Assembly (NCBI RefSeq): GCF_004328665.1 | Contig: NZ_CP019770.1 | Span: 1,798,001-1,862,000 of the forward strand | Source: Pseudoalteromonas sp. DL-6 | GTDB taxonomy: Bacteria > Pseudomonadota > Gammaproteobacteria > Enterobacterales > Alteromonadaceae | Length of the DNA stretch: 64,000 bases | Direction of reading: 5' to 3' | In this document: piece by piece, positions 59,843 to 64,000 of the stretch | Numbering within the stretch: the first letter of the stretch is position 1 | Layout of the letters: each line of letters begins with the position of its first letter | Program-made: the position numbers and the translations under genes | Notes under the pieces: generated by a model | What the model saw: only the letters and a program-made list of their open reading frames with translations | Told to the model about the DNA's origin: nothing | Databases searched by the model: none

Positions 59843-62800
59843 ATGACCACAACTGATGAAAAAGGGTTAATTGCGTGGTTTGCGCGTAACCCCGTTGCTG
59901 CTAACCTAATCATGATTTTTGTCTTGATTGGCGGGTTGTTAACCGCGCTGACAATTCGTAAACAAGCCTTTCCTCAATTTGAAAGTAACTGGGTAAGTAT
60001 ACAAGCTATTTACCCTGGTGCTGCACCACAAGAGGTGGAAGAAGGCATTACTATAAAAATTGAAGAAAACCTCGAAGGTACTGAGGGTATAAAGCGTTTA
60101 ATCACTTATTCTAACCGAGGCTATGCACAAGCCTGGGTTGAGATTGAAGAAAAATATGACGCCAAAGAAGCGCTTGATGAAATAAAAGCGCAAGTAGATT
60201 CAATTAATACGTTTCCTGCAGGTATGGAGCGCCCTGTTGTTCAGCGTGACAAGTTTCAACAGGAAGTAATGATACTCGCGCTTTATGGTGATATGAGTTA
60301 TTACCAATTAAAAGAGCTTGGCAATGATATTAAGGATGAATTACAAAACCTTCCTCACGTAAACCTTGTTGATTTTTACAGTGGCTTAGACTACGAAATT
60401 GGCATTGAAATTAGCCCTGATAAACTTCGCGAATACGGACTCACGTTTAGAGATGTATCTAATGCGGTACAAAGCTTTTCTACTAATATGTCGGCGGGGC
60501 AAATTCGCTCTGACACTGGCTACATCTCGATGCGTGTCGAAAAGCAAGCCTATCGTGGCGGCGAATTTGAAAAGTTACCGCTAATTACATTACCAGACGG
60601 TGCTCAAATTAAATTAGGCGATGTAGCCACTATTAATGATGGCTTTGAAGAAGGCCTACTTTACTCTAAATACAATGGTAAAAATTCATTAACGTTTGAA
60701 GTTGATGCCTCAAAAGATCAAGACATTACCGTTGTCGCTAAAGTTCTTAAAAAATACCTAGCCGACAAAGCCGATCAACTTCCTGCAGGCGTTAAGCTCT
60801 CACCCATCGTTGATTTAACCTACTACCTTGAAGGCCGACTCGACATGATGGTCGATAATATGGTGTGGGGCGGTATTTTAGTTATGCTGGTATTAGCGCT
60901 ATTTTTACCACTTAGATTAGCGTTTTGGGTAATGATGGGCCTCCCAGTGTCTTTCTTAGGGGCATTCTTATTTATGCCTATCGGCTTTTTAGACATTACT
61001 ATTAATATGGTGTCTTTATTCGCCTTTATTATTGTTCTGGGGATTGTGGTTGATGATGCCATCGTAGTAGGTGAGTCGGCCAGTGCTGAAATTGAAAAAC
61101 ATGGGCACTCACTTAACAACGTTATTCGTGGTGTAAAACGTGTTGCCATGCCAGCGACCTTTGGTGTACTTACCACTATTGCTGCATTTTTACCTCAAGC
61201 AATGGCTTCAGGCCCAAGCGCTGCGTTTTCGAAAGCAATTGGCGTTGTGATTATTTTATGCTTAATTTTTTCATTGATTGAATCAAAACTAATTTTACCT
61301 GCACACATTGCAGCAATGAACCCGCGTAAGCCTAATCCTAAAAATCCATTACACAAATTACGTAATGCAGTTGATTGTGGCTTAAAGCATTTTGTTGAAC
61401 ATTATTACACTCCATTTATCGGTCGTTGTATCCATTATCGCTATACCGTGATTATTGGCTTTTTATGTATTTTAATTGTCAGTGCAGGACTCTTTGCCGG
61501 TGGTATGGTTAAATTTGTACCAAACCCTAAAATTCCGCATGATTTTCCGCGCATATCGCTAGAAATGAACCTTGCCTCTTCTGAGCAAGCCACGCTTGAA
61601 ACAGCGCGTAAAATAGAAAATGTATTACTGAGCGTCGACAAAGAACTAGAGCAGCAGTATGGCCAATCTATGATCCGTGATTTGTCTGTTAGTCTGCGTG
61701 GTCGTACTAATGCGAGTATTATGGCCATTTTAGTAGAGCCTCACTTACGCCCAATCGATACCTTTGAGCTAAGCACTATGTGGCGTGAAAAAATGCCGCC
61801 GCTACCGGGGCTTAAAACTCTCACCATTCAAGATAGTATTTTTGGTGGTGGTCGTGATGATGGCGACGTTAGCTTTAGACTCGAAGGAAAAAATGCCGAC
61901 GAGCTAAAAGAAGTATCTAGCAAACTAAAAGCTAAGTTACAAAGTATGGAAGGCGTGGGTGATGTAAATGACTCACTACAGAGTGCCACCGACGAAGTAC
62001 AACTTGATTTAAAACCACTTGCTTACAGTATGGGCTTAACCCTTGCTGATGTGGCCTCTCAAGTAAGCTTTAGTTATTACGGTCTTGAAGCACAGCGTAT
62101 TCTGCGTGAAGGTGAAGAAATCAAAGTAATGATTCGCTACCCACAAAGCGAGCGTAACTCAATAAGCAACATCCAAGATACGCGTATTATCACCCCTGCG
62201 GGCGCTGAAGTTTCTTTAAGTGAAATAGCTATAGTCAAGCTAGTTGACGGCGTAAGCAGTATCAGACGTGAAAACTCAAACCGTACTGTCAATGTGTGGG
62301 CTGCGGTCAATAGTGACGAAGTAGAGCCATTTGCCATTGCACAAGAAATTCGTGATGTTTACTTACCTGCACTGCTTAAAAACTACCCTGGTGTAAAAAG
62401 TAATGTTGCTGGGCGTATTCAAGAAGAGATGGAAAGTGCTAATGAACAACTACGTGATTTTGCAATCTCATTAATGATTATTTTTGCGCTACTGGCCATC
62501 CCGCTTCGCTCATACTCTCAGCCACTGATCATTATGTCGGTGATCCCATTTGGTGTTGTGGGTGCTATGTTCGGTCATATGGCTTTAGGTATGACCATGA
62601 GCGGGCTATCAATGTTCGGCATTATCGCTGTGGCCGGTATAGTGGTTAATGATTCACTTGTTATGGTGGATTTTGTAAACAAAGCCCGTGCAGAAGGTGT
62701 GGCAATAAAAGAAGCGGTAATGCAAGCCGGAGCGCGACGTTTTAGAGCGATATTACTAACCTCAGTCACTACTTTTATTGGCGTAATGCCGATTATTATG

Positions 62801-62995
62801 GAAACCAGTTTACAAGCAAAAATTGTAATACCTATGGCAGTATCACTCGCCTTTGGTGTGCTGTTTGCCACAGTAATAACGCTTATTCTTATACCGTGTC
62901 AGTATGTTGCGCTTGAGGATACAAAACGTCTGGTCCGCAAATGGCGCGGTAAAGACCCTATCGTCGATGGCCAACCAGCAACGACCAATAGTTAA
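59843..62995 (+). CDS. RND efflux transporter permease (HAE1/AcrB superfamily)
   Basis: The 1050-residue pump has twelve helices, two large periplasmic loops and the N-terminal FARNPVAANLIMIFVLIGGL. Helix 4 contains GIVVDDAIVVGESA, the paired Asp proton-relay motif of AcrB-type pumps; GEEIKVMIRYP and PLRSYSQPLIIMSVIPFG mark the second half. It exports toxic compounds by proton antiport with the adaptor upstream; no outer-membrane factor gene is in this window, so TolC-like protein must be elsewhere. A strong terminator follows at 63014. Confidence 0.94.
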   Translation: MTTTDEKGLIAWFARNPVAANLIMIFVLIGGLLTALTIRKQAFPQFESNWVSIQAIYPGAAPQEVEEGITIKIEENLEGTEGIKRLITYSNRGYAQAWVEIEEKYDAKEALDEIKAQVDSINTFPAGMERPVVQRDKFQQEVMILALYGDMSYYQLKELGNDIKDELQNLPHVNLVDFYSGLDYEIGIEISPDKLREYGLTFRDVSNAVQSFSTNMSAGQIRSDTGYISMRVEKQAYRGGEFEKLPLITLPDGAQIKLGDVATINDGFEEGLLYSKYNGKNSLTFEVDASKDQDITVVAKVLKKYLADKADQLPAGVKLSPIVDLTYYLEGRLDMMVDNMVWGGILVMLVLALFLPLRLAFWVMMGLPVSFLGAFLFMPIGFLDITINMVSLFAFIIVLGIVVDDAIVVGESASAEIEKHGHSLNNVIRGVKRVAMPATFGVLTTIAAFLPQAMASGPSAAFSKAIGVVIILCLIFSLIESKLILPAHIAAMNPRKPNPKNPLHKLRNAVDCGLKHFVEHYYTPFIGRCIHYRYTVIIGFLCILIVSAGLFAGGMVKFVPNPKIPHDFPRISLEMNLASSEQATLETARKIENVLLSVDKELEQQYGQSMIRDLSVSLRGRTNASIMAILVEPHLRPIDTFELSTMWREKMPPLPGLKTLTIQDSIFGGGRDDGDVSFRLEGKNADELKEVSSKLKAKLQSMEGVGDVNDSLQSATDEVQLDLKPLAYSMGLTLADVASQVSFSYYGLEAQRILREGEEIKVMIRYPQSERNSISNIQDTRIITPAGAEVSLSEIAIVKLVDGVSSIRRENSNRTVNVWAAVNSDEVEPFAIAQEIRDVYLPALLKNYPGVKSNVAGRIQEEMESANEQLRDFAISLMIIFALLAIPLRSYSQPLIIMSVIPFGVVGAMFGHMALGMTMSGLSMFGIIAVAGIVVNDSLVMVDFVNKARAEGVAIKEAVMQAGARRFRAILLTSVTTFIGVMPIIMETSLQAKIVIPMAVSLAFGVLFATVITLILIPCQYVALEDTKRLVRKWRGKDPIVDGQPATTNS

Positions 62996-63013
62996 TTCAG
63001 TAAAATCCCAACC

Positions 63014-63046
63014 AAAAAAGCTCGGCATAATTATGCCGAGCTTTTT
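63014..63046 (+). terminator. terminator after the RND operon
   Basis: AAAAAAGCTCGGCATAA / TTATGCCGAGCTTTTT nearly perfect 16-bp stem with T-run. Confidence 0.93.
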
Positions 63047-63124
63047 ATTTATAAATTAAACTGCTCGTTTTTTATGCCTTTTACGTTATGGTATTAAATA
63101 ATCATAATAAAATAAGGCACAACT

Positions 63125-64000
63125 ATGACATCCCCTCAGTCTGAACACATTCCTCAAGAAGCATTTGATTGGTATGACGAATACGCTCATGGTTTAATTG
63201 ATAGACGCACGTTTATGAAAAAGCTCGGCGGCTTAGCCGCATTGGGCTTTTCAATGACGGTGCTTACAGGTGCATTATTACCTAATTACGCTCAAGCTGA
63301 GCAGGTCTCATTTAACGACGATGACATAAAAGCCACTTACCAAGAATTTGATTCGCCTGATGGCCATGGTTCGGGCAAAGGCTATTTAGTGGTTCCAAAA
63401 AATACACAAGGCAAGCTACCTGTTGTATTAGTAATTCACGAGAATCGCGGCTTAAATCCGTATGTAAAAGATGTTGCAAGGCGACTGGCTAAAGCCGGCT
63501 TTATTGCCTTTGCCCCTGATGCGTTGCACCCACTGGGTGGCTACCCAGGCAACGACGATGAAGGTCGAGCCATGCAACGTACCCTTGATCGCACTAAAAT
63601 ACAAAATGATTTTGTAGCCGCTGCGCACTTTTTAAAAGCACAGCCAAATAGTAATGGTAAATTAGGCGCCGTTGGTTTTTGTTTTGGTGGCTATATTGTT
63701 AATTATTTAGCCTCAGTAGACAGTAACTTATTGAGTGCGGGCGTGCCCTTTTATGGCACACCTGCAAGTGAAAGCTTACACAAAAATATAAAAGCGCCGT
63801 TAATGATTCAATTAGGTGAACTTGATAAACGGGTTAACGCTACATGGCCTGAGTATGAGCAAAGCTTAAAAGCTAACAATGTTGAGTTCACCATGCATAT
63901 GTATGAAGGTGCAAACCATGGTTTCCACAATGACTCAACTGGCCGTTACGATGAAAAAAATGCCGAACTTGCTTGGCAGCGAACCTTGGCGTTTTTTAAG
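63125..64000 (+). CDS. dienelactone hydrolase family protein, Tat-exported, 3' end outside window
   Basis: The frame opens at ATG 63125 and runs 292 codons without a stop to the window end. A twin-arginine signal, LIDRRTFMKKLGGLAALGFS, follows an unusual 26-residue N-terminal extension (SEHIPQEAFDWYDEYAHGL). The hydrolase part has HENRGLNPYVKDVA, GFCFGGYIVNYL (nucleophile Cys of dienelactone hydrolases) and GANHGFHNDSTGRYDE (catalytic His). It resembles E. coli YghX. Export by Tat and substrate remain inferences; few residues should be missing. Confidence 0.9.
   Translation, partial: MTSPQSEHIPQEAFDWYDEYAHGLIDRRTFMKKLGGLAALGFSMTVLTGALLPNYAQAEQVSFNDDDIKATYQEFDSPDGHGSGKGYLVVPKNTQGKLPVVLVIHENRGLNPYVKDVARRLAKAGFIAFAPDALHPLGGYPGNDDEGRAMQRTLDRTKIQNDFVAAAHFLKAQPNSNGKLGAVGFCFGGYIVNYLASVDSNLLSAGVPFYGTPASESLHKNIKAPLMIQLGELDKRVNATWPEYEQSLKANNVEFTMHMYEGANHGFHNDSTGRYDEKNAELAWQRTLAFFK

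Overview
The window is 64 kb of AT-rich chromosome from a marine gammaproteobacterium of the order Alteromonadales, most likely Pseudoalteromonas. I base this on gene content and protein style (TonB receptors, NhaD, SbcB, HelD, Rieske/BCCT amine genes) and on several families of short intergenic repeats; no database search was possible. I see no rRNA, tRNA, CRISPR array, integrase or phage genes. Most of the window is core or stable accessory chromosome, with many well-formed bidirectional terminators.

Layout. 0-6.3 kb: the 5' part of a prolyl oligopeptidase lipoprotein cut by the window edge, a DUF962 membrane protein, a large TonB-dependent receptor, a 315-bp MITE-like element and ilvE. 6.5-8.6 kb: a two-gene fatty-acid desaturase/electron-transfer operon preceded by two FabR/DesT-like palindromes. 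8.9-18.1 kb: PQQ-type sugar dehydrogenase, small and membrane proteins, an esterase, GFA and VOC proteins, an SDR, a second DUF962 (Mpo1-like) protein, a 120-bp tandem repeat array, and a LysR/SbtA-type bicarbonate permease pair. 18.4-25.7 kb: MFS transporter, HelD helicase, and a pirin-YqjG-DoxX operon divergent from a LysR gene, resembling the E. coli YhaJ quinone-stress regulon.

25.8-37.2 kb: an HDOD protein and then the most distinctive accessory block. A five-gene minus-strand operon (Rieske oxygenase, aldehyde dehydrogenase, rubredoxin-FAD reductase fusion, amine-oxidase-like flavoprotein, cupin) diverges from a BCCT transporter; a GcvA-like LysR gene and an outer-membrane porin follow. 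Together they look like uptake and oxidative breakdown of a quaternary ammonium compound whose identity the sequence does not give.

37.5-48.3 kb: small proteins, a hydrolase, exonuclease I, a beta-hydroxyacid dehydrogenase, glutathione peroxidase, D-lactate dehydrogenase, and an NSS transporter followed by an orphan membrane-tethered lipoyl domain and a zinc-ribbon protein, with a heptanucleotide repeat in between. A phosphopantetheinyl transferase converges on lysC, which carries a clear lysine riboswitch. 48.3-64 kb: NhaD, the three-gene MksF-MksE-MksB SMC complex without its nuclease MksG/JetD, a DUF4136 lipoprotein, MsrA, a second TonB receptor, two more repeat elements, a YkgJ protein, an RND efflux pair, and a Tat-exported dienelactone-hydrolase-like protein cut by the right edge.

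No single locus is plainly a new system. The best candidates for something undescribed are the rubredoxin-linked Rieske amine operon, the orphan tail-anchored lipoyl protein, and the repeat families.
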